Below, in pieces: positions 50,044 to 60,398 of a DNA stretch of 64,000 nt. A program made the translations under genes and the position numbers. A model generated the notes under the pieces. It was not told the DNA's origin and did not search any database. It was given only the letters and a program-made list of their open reading frames with translations. Positions within the stretch are counted from its first letter, which is position 1, and each line of letters starts with the position of its first letter. The DNA is from Halictus rubicundus (lineage: Eukaryota > Arthropoda > Insecta > Hymenoptera > Halictidae): the NCBI RefSeq assembly GCF_050948215.1, contig NW_027488580.1, forward strand, positions 1,612,001 through 1,676,000. The letters run 5' to 3'.

Positions 50044-53000
50044 CCTCTATCCTATCCTATCCTCAACCCTATCCTATCCTCAACCCTATCCTATCCTCAT
50101 TCCTATCCTATAGTCCATTATATCCTATCCGCTATCCTATCCAATCCTCTATCCTATCCTCTATCCTATCCTCTATCCTATCCTCTATCCTATCCTATCC
50201 TCTATCCTATCCTATCCTCTATCCTATCCTATCCTCTATCATATCCTATCCTCTATCCTATCCTATCCTCTATCCTATCCTATCCTCTATCCTATCCTAT
50301 CCTCTATCCTATCCTATCCTATCCTATCCTCTATCCTATCCAATCTCTATCGTCTCCTTTCCTCTATCCTATCCAATCCCCTATCCTATCTTCTATCGTC
50401 TCCTGTCCCCTACCCTATCCAATCCCCTATCCTATCCTCTATCCTATCCTATCCTCTATCCTATCCTATCCTCTATCCTATCCTATCCTCAATCCTATCC
50501 TATCCTCTATCCTATCCTCTATCCTATCCAATCCTCTATCCTATCCTCTATCCTATCCTCTATCCTATCCTATCCTCTATCCTACCCTCTATCCTATCCT
50601 ATCCTCTATCCTATCCTATCCTCTATCCTATCCTATTCTCTATCCTATCCTATCCTCTATCCTAACCTATCCTCTATCCTATCCTATCCTCTATCCTATC
50701 CTATCCTCAACGCTATCCTATCCTCTATCCTATCCTATCCTCTATGCTATCCTATCCTCTATCCTATCCTATCCTCTATCCTATCCTATCCTCTATCCTA
50801 TCCTATTCTCTATCCTATCCTATCCTCTATCCTAACCTATCCTCTATCCTATACTATCCTCTATCCTATCCTATCCTCAACGCTATCCTATCCTCTATCC
50901 TATCCTATCCTCAACGCTATCCTATCCTCATTACTATCCTATACTCCATTATATCCTATCCGCTATCGTATCATATCCTCTATCCTATAATATCCTCTAT
51001 CCTATCCAATCCTCTATCCTATCCTCTATCATATCCTCTATCCTGTCCTATCGTCTATCCTATCCTCTATCCTATCCTATCCTCTATCCTATCCTCTATC
51101 CTATCCTATCCTCTATCCTATCCTATCCTCTATCCTGTCCTATCCTCTTTAATGTCGTATCCTCTATGATATCCTATCCTCTTTCCTATTATATCATCTA
51201 TCCTATCCAATCTCTATCGTCTCCTTTCCTCTATCCTATCCAATTCCCTATCTTATCTTCTATCGTCTCCTGTCCTATATCCTATCCAATCCCCTATCCT
51301 GTCCTCTATCCTATCCTATCCTCTATCCTATCCTACCCTCAATCCTATCCTATCCTATGCTCTATCCTATTCTATACTCTATCCTATCCCATCCTCTATA
51401 CAATCCTATCCTCTATACTCTATCCTATCCCATCCTCTATCCTATCCTATCCTCTATCCTATCCTATCCTCTATCCTATCCTATCCTGTATCCTATCCTA
51501 TCCTCTATCCTATCCAATCCTCTATCCTGTCCTATCCTCTATAATATCGTATCCTCTATCCTATCCTATCCTCTATCCTATCCTATCCTCTATCCTATCC
51601 TATCCTCAATCCTATCCTCTATCCTCTCCTATCCTTTATACCAACCAATCCTCTATACTATCCTCTATCCTATCCTATCCTCTATCCTATCCTATCCTCT
51701 ATCCTATCCTATCCTCTATCCTATCCTATCCTATCCTCTATCCTATCCTATCCTCTATCCTCTCCTATCCTCTATCCTATCCTATCCTCTATCCTATCCT
51801 ATCCTATCCTCTATCCTAACCTATCTTCTGTCTTATCCTATCCTCTATCCTATCCTATCCTGAAACCTATCCTATCCTCATTCCTATCCTATACTCCATT
51901 ATATCCTATCCGCTATCCTATCATATCCTCTATCCTATCCTCTATACTATCCTCTATCCTATCCCATCCTCTATCCTATCCTATCCTCTATCCTATCCAA
52001 TCCCCTATCTTATCTACTATCGTCTCCTGTCCTCTATCCTATCCAATCCCCTATCCTATCCTCTATCCTATCCTGTCCTCTATCCTATCCTACCCTCAAT
52101 CCTATCCTATCCTATGCTCTATCCTATTCTATACTCTATCCTATCCCATCCTCTATCCTAACCTATCCTCTATCCTATCCTATCCTCTATCCTATCCTAT
52201 CCTCTATCCTATCCTATCCTGTATCCTATCCTATCCTCTATCCTGTCCTATCCTCTATAATATCGTATCCTCTATCATATCCTATCCTCTTTCCTATAAT
52301 ATCATCTATCCTATCCAATCTCTATCGTCTCCTTTCCTCTATCCTATCCAATCCCCTCTCTTATCTTCTATCGTCTCCTGTCCTCTATCCTATCCAATCC
52401 CCTATCCTATCCTCTATCCTATCCTATCCTGTATCCTATCCTACCCTCAATCCTATCCTATGCTCTATCCTATTCTATACTCTATCCTATCACATCCTCT
52501 ATCCTATACTATCCTCTATCCTATCCTATCCTCTATCCTATCCTATCCTCTATCCTATCCTATCCTCTATCCTATCCTATCCTCTATCCTATCCTATCCT
52601 CTATCCTATCCTATCCTCAATCCTATCCTATCCTCTATCCTATCCTATTCTCTATCCTATCCTATCCTCTATCCAATCCTATCCTTTATCCTATCCTATC
52701 CACTATCCTATCCTATCCTCTATCCTATCCTATATCCTATCCTATCCTCTATCCTATGTTATCCTCTAACCCATCCTATCCTCTATCCTATCCTATCCTC
52801 TATCCAATCCTATCCTCTATCCTATTATATCCTCTATCGTATCCTATCCTATCCTCTATCCTATCCTATCCTCTATCCTATCCGATCCTCTATCCTATCC
52901 TATCCTCTATCCTATCCTATCCTCTATCCTATCCGATCCTCTATCCTATCCTATCCTCTATCCTATCTTATCCTCTATACTATCCAATCCCCTATCCTAT

Positions 53001-54572
53001 CCTCTATCCAATCCTATCCTCTATTCTATCCTAACCTCTATCCTATCCTATTCTCTATCCTATCATCTCCCCTATCCTATCCTCTATCCTATCCAATCAC
53101 CTATCCTATCCTCTATACGATCCTATCCTCTATCCTATCCTATCCTCTACCCTATCCTATCATATCCTCTATCCTATCCAATCCTCTATCCTATCCTCTA
53201 TCCTATCCTATCCTCTATCCTATCCTATCCTCTATCCTATCCTATCCTCTATCCTATCCTATCCTCTATCCTATCCTATCCTGTATCCTATCCTATCCTC
53301 TATCCAGTCCTATCCTCTATAATATCGTATCCTCTATCATATCCTATCCTCTTTCCTATAATATCATCTATCCTATCCAATCTCTATCGTCTCCTTTCCT
53401 CTATCCTATCCAATCCCCTATCTTATCTTCTATCGTCTCCTGTCCTCTATCCTATCCAATCCCCTATCCTATCCTCTGTCCTATCCTATCCGATACTCTA
53501 TCCTATCCTATTCTCTATAATATCGTATCCTCTATCGTATCCTATCCTCTTTCCTATAATATCATCTATCCTATCCTATCCTCTATCCTATCCTATCCTA
53601 TCCTCTATCCTATCCTATCCTCTATCCTATCCTATCCTCTATCCTATCCTCTATCCTATCCTATCCTCTATCCTATCCTATCCTCTATCCTATCCTATCC
53701 TCTATCCTATCCTATCCTCTATCCCATCCTATCCTCTATCCTATCATATCCTCTATCCTATACTATCCTCTATCCTATCCTATCCTATCCTCTATCCTAT
53801 CCAATCCCCTATCCTATCCACTATCCTATCCTATTGTCTATCCTATAATCTACCCTATCCTATCCTCTATCCTTTCCAATCACCTATCCTATCCTCTATA
53901 CGATCCTATCCTCTATGCTATCCTATCCTCTACCCTATCCTATCATATCCTCTATCCTATCCAAACCTCTATCCTATCCTCTATCCTATCCTATCCTCTA
54001 TCCTATCCTACCCTCAATCCTATCCTATCCTATGCTCTATCCTATTCTATACTCTATCCTATCCCATCCTCTATCCTATCCTATCCTCTATCCTATCCTA
54101 TCCTCTATCCTATCCTATCCTCTATCCTATCCTATCCTCTATCCTATCCTATCCTCTATCCTATCCTATCCTCTATCCTATCCTATCCTCAATCCTATCC
54201 TATCCTCTATCCTCTCCTATCCTTTATACTAACCAATCCTCTATCCTATCCTCTATCCTATCCTATCCTCTATCCTATCCTATCCTCCATCGTCTCCTAT
54301 CCTCTATCCTATCCAATCCCCTACCCTATCCTCTATCCTATCCTATATTCTATCCTATCCAATCCTACATCCTATCCTATCCTCCATCGTCTCCTATCCT
54401 CTATCCTATCCAATCCCCTATCCTATCCTCTATCCTATCCTATCCTCTATCCTATCCTATCCTCTATCCTAACCTATCCTCTATCCTATCCTATCCTCTA
54501 TCATATCCTATCCTCTTGCCTATAATATCATCTATCCTATCCTATCCTCTATCGTCTCCTATCCTCTATCCT

Positions 54573-54591
54573 ATCCAATCCCCTATCCAAT
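54573..54591. repeat. Target-site duplication, left, copy 4
   Basis: ATCCAATCCCCTATCCAAT, repeated at 60959-60977. The final T merges with the poly(T) and is assigned to the target because the right flank has AATCC at the same point. Confidence 0.88.
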
Positions 54592-54615
54592 TTTTTTTTT
54601 TTTTTTTTTTTTTTT

Positions 54616-55022
54616 CGAGGAGGTAATCTCGTTACGGATACCCGAACCCCCCGGGGGGGGGTGGTCCGGGTTATGTGGGACTCCTCGGCTGGTTGGTGCA
54701 ACGCCGAGTATACCCACTAACTCCTCCCCGTCCGTCCCTAGACTCCTGGGGGCACCCGTGCTCTGCGCGCGCATGTCAATCCGGTGTGCCCCCGCCTTAG
54801 CATACCACCCAGGAGGGGGACGCGGCCCCCTCCCGTACCTACTCTATCCGAAGGCACCACGCAACGGACGACGTGGCGCCTTCCCCCCCTGTTAGGCCGC
54901 CCGATGAGCATCCGAGCCCCCGCCCGAGATGCCCGGCGGCCTCCGGGGACGCCGTTGGTGACCGAGTGTAAGGGGATATCCGATCCCCCGCCTCGAGATC
55001 ATCAAGGGCGTCCCCGCTCGCG
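54616..55022 (-). other. 3' untranslated region of the full-length element
   Basis: About 400 bp between the ORF2 stop (TGA at 55023-55025) and the poly(A), shared by copies 2 and 3 and in part by copy 1. It has a C-run/G-run hinge (54646-54660) whose length varies among copies, consistent with polymerase slippage or sequencing error. It ends in GAGGAGGTAATCTCG, read on the + strand just after the poly(T). In copy 2 most of this region is open in the ORF2 frame. It presumably contains the signal recognised by the reverse transcriptase, but no structure is obvious by eye. Confidence 0.8.
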
Positions 55023-56495
55023 TCAGAGGCGTCGCAACGGGGGTACGCCCCCGGGGCGTACCCTGCGCCGCCTCCCCCCCCTTCGGCCGGGATCGTGATT
55101 ACGCTCCCGATCCCGTTCCGCAGCCTCCTTCCGCAGCATAACCCGCTCGCAGAAGGAAGCGAACCCCCTCCACGCCTCCTCGCCACCGGCTGCCGCAGCG
55201 ACGACAGCCGGGAGCGAGAGGTCGTGGCCCACCGCGCGCCGCAGGGCACGGCGCTCTCCCCCCCATGCCGGACACTCCTCCAGAGTGTGTTGCGCCGTGT
55301 CCCGCGGCTCGCCGCAGTGGTGACACGCCTCCTCGGTCTCCCTCCCGATGCGACACAGGTAGTCGCCGAAGCACCCGTGCCCGCTCATCACCTGCGTCAC
55401 ACGGTAGGAGACCCTATGCCCCATCCATCCCCTGTTCCATTGATCGAACACCGGGAGGATGGCCCGAACGGCCCGCCTCTCGCCCTCCCTCGTCCCGGGA
55501 AGGCTATCGCGCCACTCCCGGGCTGCGTGCCGCCGAGCATGTCGCCTGAGCTCATCCACCATGAGCCGCGCCTGATCCGGGGCCACCCCCCGGAGCCGGA
55601 GTTCCCTGGAGTGCGTATGCACATCCGCCAACACGCGGGCCTCCAGCTCGAGGGGGATCAGCCCCGACATCACCATCGCCGTCGCGTATGAAATGGTGCG
55701 GTACCCCCGCACGATGCCTATGGCCAGCCTGCGCTCGATGCGACGCAGCAGCGACCGTGTGCCGCCACTGCGCCCCCTAGCCAAGACATCGCGCGCCCAT
55801 ACAGGGGCTCCGTACAGGACCAAAACTCGCACCACCACCGCGAACAGACGACGCACCCGTCCACAGGGTCCCCCGAGATTCGGGAGAAGGCGACCGAGCG
55901 CAGCGGTCGCCCTCTCCGCCCGGGGCGCCAGCGACTCAAGGTGGCGGTCAAAACGCCACCGGCCGTCAAGCTCGAGTCCCAGGTACCGCATCTGGGACCC
56001 GACCTTGACCATCCCCTCCCCCACGCAGATCCAGCACTGGGGAGGCGCCGCCAACCGGGCCGAGCGGAGAAACCACATGGCCCTGGTTTTCTCGACGGAC
56101 ACCTCTAGGCCCAGCGACCGGATCGCGCGCACCGCGCGCCACGCGCCGCGCTCCGCCAGGCAGATGGCCTCCTTCGCATACCTCCCGGTGGCCAATACCA
56201 GCGTGTCGTCGGCGTAACACGTCAGGCTGACCCCGGGAGGCATCTCCTCCCGCAGGACGCGATCGTACGCAAGATTCCACAGCAACGGGCCCAACACCGA
56301 GCCCTGCGGAACCCCGCGCACGACGCCCCTGCGCACCATCCCGTACCGGCCGGGATACTCTATACCCCTGTCGGAGAGATAGCTCCCGATCACCCTTCTG
56401 AGATACAGAGGCACCCGGTGGAAGACCAGGGCCTCCATTATCCGATCCCAGGGGACGGTGTTGAACGCGTTAGCGATATCCAAGGATATCGCCAA
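55023..56495 (-). CDS. ORF2, 3' part: reverse transcriptase catalytic core and CCHC finger
   Basis: A 490-codon frame that continues ORF2 after the frame change. Residues 1-16 contain the motif A sequence LDIANAFNTVPW with the catalytic aspartate at 6. RGVPQGSVLGPLLWN at 60-74 is the template/primer motif B, and CYADDTLVLATG at 93-104 is the catalytic YADD. The following 290 residues are the thumb and carboxyl-terminal domain, ending in a CX2CX8HX4C finger at 391-408, typical of R1-clade proteins, and an arginine-rich tail. It performs target-primed reverse transcription of the element RNA in the nucleus. The methionine taken as start is only the first one in the frame; the true protein begins in the upstream part. 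It stops with TGA at 55023. Confidence 0.93.
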   Translation of the reverse strand: MAISLDIANAFNTVPWDRIMEALVFHRVPLYLRRVIGSYLSDRGIEYPGRYGMVRRGVVRGVPQGSVLGPLLWNLAYDRVLREEMPPGVSLTCYADDTLVLATGRYAKEAICLAERGAWRAVRAIRSLGLEVSVEKTRAMWFLRSARLAAPPQCWICVGEGMVKVGSQMRYLGLELDGRWRFDRHLESLAPRAERATAALGRLLPNLGGPCGRVRRLFAVVVRVLVLYGAPVWARDVLARGRSGGTRSLLRRIERRLAIGIVRGYRTISYATAMVMSGLIPLELEARVLADVHTHSRELRLRGVAPDQARLMVDELRRHARRHAAREWRDSLPGTREGERRAVRAILPVFDQWNRGWMGHRVSYRVTQVMSGHGCFGDYLCRIGRETEEACHHCGEPRDTAQHTLEECPAWGGERRALRRAVGHDLSLPAVVAAAAGGEEAWRGFASFCERVMLRKEAAERDRERNHDPGRRGGRRRRVRPGGVPPLRRL

Positions 56496-58344
56496 CGCAG
56501 CACCGCCCCCCCCTCGTACAGGCCTCCGAGAGAGCCCTCACCCGCCGAATAGCGTCGACGGTGGAGAGACCCTCCCGGAAGCCGAATTGAACCCCGCTCA
56601 GATCGGGGACCCCTCCCGCCGACAGGTGCCGGACGAGGCGTCCAACGAGTACGCGCTCGAACAACTTCCCCGCCTCGTCCAGCAGACAAATTGGCCGGTA
56701 CCCTGAGGGCGAGTCCCGGGACTTGCCCCCCTTCGGAAGGAGGACCAACCTGCCCGACTTCCACTCCGTGGGGAACACCCCCTCCCTCAGACAGCCGTTA
56801 TACAGCTGCCGGAGTTCGGCGGCGAGTCCCCCCTCCAGGGCCAAGACCAACGCGCGGCCCGGCACCCCGTCCGGGCCCGGGGCCTTGCGGCCCACCCGCC
56901 GCGCCCTGGCCATCGCCTCACCCAGCTCGCCGGCCGACACCTCCCACTCTGCGGACCAGGAGAGAGGCTCCTGTTCCCAATGGGAGCGGCGCAGTTGTCC
57001 CCCCTCTCGCGGGAAGAGGGACGCCACCACTCCCTCGAGCAGGTGGGGGTCCATCGACTCCGTCACCGGAGGCGCCCACGCGCGCAGCTTGTTCATGACA
57101 AGCTTGTACGGGCGCCCCCATGGATCGGAGTCCACCATGCCGACGAGCTCCGACCACGCGCCGGCCTTGGCCCGCGCGATAGCCCTGCGGAGAACCCCGA
57201 GCGCGGCTCGGTACTCCCCGCCGAGCCTCGCCGTCGCCTCCTCGTCGTCGCGCCTCCTACGCGCTCGGCCGTACCGACGCCGCGCGGCATTGCAGGCACG
57301 CCGGAGCTCCGCAATGCCGGCGGACCACCAGTACGCCGCCCTCCTGGGGGCGAACCGGCTGCGGGGCATGGCGGTGTCGCACACCGCCGTCATTACCTCC
57401 CGCAGCCGCCTCGCCCCTTGCGCAGGCGCCAGCTCGGACAGGGCCGGCCCCGTCCATGTCGCCGCGGCTACCGCGGCCCCGAACGCGTCCGCGTCCAGCC
57501 GCTTCAAGGCCCATCGCGGCCGTCGGTCCCCCCGGCCCGGCCGGGAATCCCGCGCGTGGAGGGTGGGCCACACGTCCATGACGATGGGCGTATGGTCTGA
57601 CGCAATCTCTATCTCCTCGGCCACCCTCCATCCCGACACCCGGCGCACGGCCGAGGGAGTCCCCCATGTCAGGTCGACAATCGAGACCCCCTGCGGACGC
57701 ACGCACGTCGGCGTGGATCCCCGGTTAATCAACCGGAGATCCAGGCCGGCCGCCCAGGTTAACACCCCGCTACCCCTAGTGGTCGTCCTGGGACTCCCCC
57801 ACGATACCGCGTGGGCATTGAAGTCTCCCAAAACGAGAACCGGGCGGGCGCTGCACCGCGCGATGCAGCTGTTCAGCCCACCCAGGAACCCCCGAAATTG
57901 ATCGAGGCCACAGCTCGGCGAGATGTAGATCCCGACAACCGCGATGTCCCCCCATTGCACCGCCACGAATCCCTCGCCCCGCTCCAGAAGGGAGACCGAC
58001 GGGGACCCGGGGCGGCTTCCCGCCACTATTACTACGGAGCCGATCTCGTCCCCCACCCAGAAGGGGTGTTCGGGGATTGCGTACGGCTCCGCCGCAACTG
58101 CCAGCCCAGCCCCCCACTCGCGCACGGCTTGGACAAACAGGTCCTGTGCCGCGCGCGAGTGGTTGAGGTTCGCCTGCAGAACCGGAGTAGGATTAAAAGT
58201 ACCTACTCTAACATGGGCTCTGCAGAGTCCCCTCCCTGGGAGGGCCGGGCCCCCGGCGCCGTCTGCGGCCGCTGCGCGGATGCAGCCCCAGACGCGCCCT
58301 TCTCTTTCGTCGCCGCGCGGCCCCTCTTGGGAGCCGGGGCACAC
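56470..58344 (-). CDS. ORF2, 5' part: APE-type endonuclease and start of reverse transcriptase (frameshifted at its end)
   Basis: 624 codons. The endonuclease domain runs from about residue 48 to 260: LQANLNHS (56-63), AAEPY with the metal-binding glutamate at 86, GIYISP (138-143), LGDFNAH (172-178) and SDH (249-251), all as in exonuclease III-like endonucleases of R1, TRAS and SART. It is the part that would nick the satellite. Residues 488-605 are the start of the reverse transcriptase (APGPDGVP, then SGYRPICLL and QFGFR). The frame then runs into a run of eight C on the + strand (56506-56513) and ends 18 codons later, just before motif A. One base fewer would make it continuous with the next part, so it is either a recent mutation or a homopolymer error. 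It overlaps ORF1 by 142 bp in the -1 frame. Confidence 0.92.
   Translation of the reverse strand: MCPGSQEGPRGDEREGRVWGCIRAAAADGAGGPALPGRGLCRAHVRVGTFNPTPVLQANLNHSRAAQDLFVQAVREWGAGLAVAAEPYAIPEHPFWVGDEIGSVVIVAGSRPGSPSVSLLERGEGFVAVQWGDIAVVGIYISPSCGLDQFRGFLGGLNSCIARCSARPVLVLGDFNAHAVSWGSPRTTTRGSGVLTWAAGLDLRLINRGSTPTCVRPQGVSIVDLTWGTPSAVRRVSGWRVAEEIEIASDHTPIVMDVWPTLHARDSRPGRGDRRPRWALKRLDADAFGAAVAAATWTGPALSELAPAQGARRLREVMTAVCDTAMPRSRFAPRRAAYWWSAGIAELRRACNAARRRYGRARRRRDDEEATARLGGEYRAALGVLRRAIARAKAGAWSELVGMVDSDPWGRPYKLVMNKLRAWAPPVTESMDPHLLEGVVASLFPREGGQLRRSHWEQEPLSWSAEWEVSAGELGEAMARARRVGRKAPGPDGVPGRALVLALEGGLAAELRQLYNGCLREGVFPTEWKSGRLVLLPKGGKSRDSPSGYRPICLLDEAGKLFERVLVGRLVRHLSAGGVPDLSGVQFGFREGLSTVDAIRRVRALSEACTRGGRCCVGDILGYR
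56506..56513 (-). other. Homopolymer frame change in ORF2
   Basis: Eight consecutive C on the + strand (G on the coding strand) separate two frames that both carry conserved reverse transcriptase motifs on their own sides. Upstream, QFGFR is in one frame; downstream, DIANAFN is in the other. No other break is visible in 3.3 kb of ORF2. Copies 1-3 do not reach this point, so they cannot decide between mutation and assembly error. Confidence 0.85.
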
Positions 58345-60398
58345 GCTTTGGCCCCGAATCTATGGCCCGATGGTCTCCCCAGGTCCGCGCAGAGCGGACA
58401 CTTGGGGGCGGCCTTGCAGGCCGAAGCCCGGTGCTCCGCCGCCCCGCAGCGGTAGCACATCGCGCCTCTGTCGACCGCGCTCTTGCATGTCGCCCGCGTG
58501 TGCCCCGTCTCCAAGCAACGGAAGCATTGGAGGGGCCGCTCCCTCAGCGCCTCGACGCGGGCCGAGGACCAGCCGACCAGCAGCCGGCCTCCCGCCACCA
58601 CTTTCTTGACGGCCGCGAGGGGGCCCTGGGCCCAACAGGAGCCCAGCGCCTGCTCCGAGGCGGGTCTGCGGATCTCGCCGACCCGGAACTCCGCCGCGGA
58701 ACACCCCCCCGCCGCCGCCAGCGCCACCGCTACGTCCCCGGACGACACCGAGTCGTCCAGGCCCGCCACGCGCACCTCGCCGCGCTTGACCGCCTGGGAG
58801 ACCTTAACCCCGGTCCCCCCAAGCGCCTCGGCGATCCTCCCGGAGAGGGCCCGTGCCTTCTCCTGGCACCCCGTGCCCCTGACCTCCAGGAGGATCCCGC
58901 CGGTTTTCGACCGCCTGGGAAGCACCCCCGACTCGATCCCGATAGCCTTGAGGTCCACCCTCTCTTTTGCCCTGGCCATCACCTCCGAATAAGTGAGCTT
59001 GCAGCTCTCGGGGATGGTGATGGCCACTGCTCCGGTTCTGGAGGTGCGTCCCAGGCCACCGTCCCTCCCGGCGGCGGGCTTCGCCGCGCTCGCGCCGCCC
59101 TGCACTCGTGCGGCGCCCGCCGCCCTCGGCTCCCTCGCAGCCTGCAGCCGTGAAGCGGCGGCAGCTGCCTCGGCCGCGACTGCTCTCGCCGCAGCCTCCT
59201 CCGCGGCCATCTTCTTCTTGGCCCTCTTCGCCGCCTTGCTCGTCACCTCCATCCACGAGGCCGGGACGACCGGTGGCGGAATGACAACGGGGGGCACCAC
59301 CCTCACGTTGGACACGACCACCGGTCCAGTCCCCTTGGTGACAGACGTCGCCGGCAGAGAAGCCACCGGCGTCGCCTCGCGCGCCGATTTACCCTCCGCC
59401 CGGAGGGCCGGGGCCAACCCGGCCAGAATCGTCCGGAACCGCTCCTCCATCCGGGCCTCTAGCTCCCGGTTCCTGGCCGTTATCAGCGCGCCGACCCGGA
59501 GAAGCAGGGCTTCGGAGTCCAAAACTCCCACTCCCTCCCCCGACGACCCCATCGCCTCCGTCCCCCGCGTACGGACCCCCGCTGTCGAGGAGGCGGGGGG
59601 CGCTTCCCCTATTGGCGCATGTCCCGCCCGGCGACCGCTGTCGGTGTTCGCCCGCCGCCCGGCCTCCATTGACCGGAGCCTCGACCGGAGGTCACCCGCC
59701 TCCTTCGCGAGGGCCGCGTTCTGCTCGCGGAGACGGGCCACCTCCTGGCTCCCCTGCCACGCCATCCCGGTAAAGCACCGCTGCATCAAGGTGGTGCAGT
59801 GGGCCCTGGCGACTGCAGAACAATCCCGCAAGTCTTTAGCCAGGTCCCCCTTGAGGCCCTTTGAGACGGTGGAGACTCTCTCCACCCTCAACATCGCCTC
59901 CTCCACCTCCCCTACTAGCTGCGCTGTCGGCATCCTCCCACCCAGCTCGATGAGGTCACCGACCCTCCTCTTCTGACTCCTCTCGGCGCGGCCGCCGAGG
60001 GCCAGATCCATGATGGGCGTCCCCGACGAGCCCTCCCCGGGGTCCGTCCGCGACACCGACCCGCCGCGGGTGTGCTGCCCCCCCTCTAACCGGGCACGCT
60101 TGGGGTCAGAGACCCCAGATGTCGCGCCCCGCTTCTCCGCGCCCCCGCGCGTCACGATCGAGCCGACGGAGCTCGAGATGGAGATGATTGTTTCATCCCC
60201 ATCCGAGTCCTCGTCCGCGATGACCACGACCGCGTCCTCCCCGGCAGTAACCGCTGCCATCCCCTCCCCGGCAGTGACCGCTGCCGTCTCTTCCCCCACC
60301 GTCGCTGCTGCCGTATCGGCAGCCTCCCCCACAACATCGAGATTTTTTTCGTTATTTGTTTCCATTTCTGGTCCCACGAGATTGGCAGGAAAAAACAC
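58203..60398 (-). CDS. ORF1, gag-like RNA-binding protein with three zinc knuckles
   Basis: 731 codons from the first methionine; a second possible start, METNNEKNL, is at residue 12 (60365). The acidic N-terminus has short repeats of the type AAVTAGE (38-55). A basic DPKRAR (98-103) could be a nuclear localisation signal, and a heptad-rich segment at about 216-247 (EVARLREQNAALAKE) should form a coiled coil. An alanine/lysine-rich linker follows, then a region of about 470-620 resembling the folded middle domain of R1-type ORF1 proteins. Two CX2CX4HX4C knuckles (625-638 and 648-661) and a third CX2CX8HX6C (667-686) end the folded part. Such proteins bind element RNA and form ribonucleoprotein particles that reach the target. 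The frame is intact, ending in TAG at 58203. Confidence 0.94.
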   Translation of the reverse strand: MFFPANLVGPEMETNNEKNLDVVGEAADTAAATVGEETAAVTAGEGMAAVTAGEDAVVVIADEDSDGDETIISISSSVGSIVTRGGAEKRGATSGVSDPKRARLEGGQHTRGGSVSRTDPGEGSSGTPIMDLALGGRAERSQKRRVGDLIELGGRMPTAQLVGEVEEAMLRVERVSTVSKGLKGDLAKDLRDCSAVARAHCTTLMQRCFTGMAWQGSQEVARLREQNAALAKEAGDLRSRLRSMEAGRRANTDSGRRAGHAPIGEAPPASSTAGVRTRGTEAMGSSGEGVGVLDSEALLLRVGALITARNRELEARMEERFRTILAGLAPALRAEGKSAREATPVASLPATSVTKGTGPVVVSNVRVVPPVVIPPPVVPASWMEVTSKAAKRAKKKMAAEEAAARAVAAEAAAAASRLQAAREPRAAGAARVQGGASAAKPAAGRDGGLGRTSRTGAVAITIPESCKLTYSEVMARAKERVDLKAIGIESGVLPRRSKTGGILLEVRGTGCQEKARALSGRIAEALGGTGVKVSQAVKRGEVRVAGLDDSVSSGDVAVALAAAGGCSAAEFRVGEIRRPASEQALGSCWAQGPLAAVKKVVAGGRLLVGWSSARVEALRERPLQCFRCLETGHTRATCKSAVDRGAMCYRCGAAEHRASACKAAPKCPLCADLGRPSGHRFGAKACAPAPKRGRAATKEKGASGAASAQRPQTAPGARPSQGGDSAEPMLE

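Larger units (their letters stand above)
43447..54591. repeat. TATCC/TATCCTC satellite array, block 4
   Basis: Satellite with a higher-order unit of about 2.0-2.1 kb. The rare CTTTAATGTCGTATCC marker occurs four times, with its ATG at 45011, 47040, 49128 and 51152 (spacings 2,029, 2,088 and 2,024). The stretch 47990-48180 is the uninterrupted equivalent of the locus occupied by copy 1. From about 52616 the array resembles the sequence that follows the full-length element (61010 onward). No gene is seen. Confidence 0.96.

Noticed and set aside
56723..57901. 392-codon + strand frame opposite ORF2, and similar antisense frames opposite ORF1
   Set aside because: Shadow frames of the GC-rich coding strand; the - strand carries the conserved endonuclease, reverse transcriptase and zinc-knuckle motifs.
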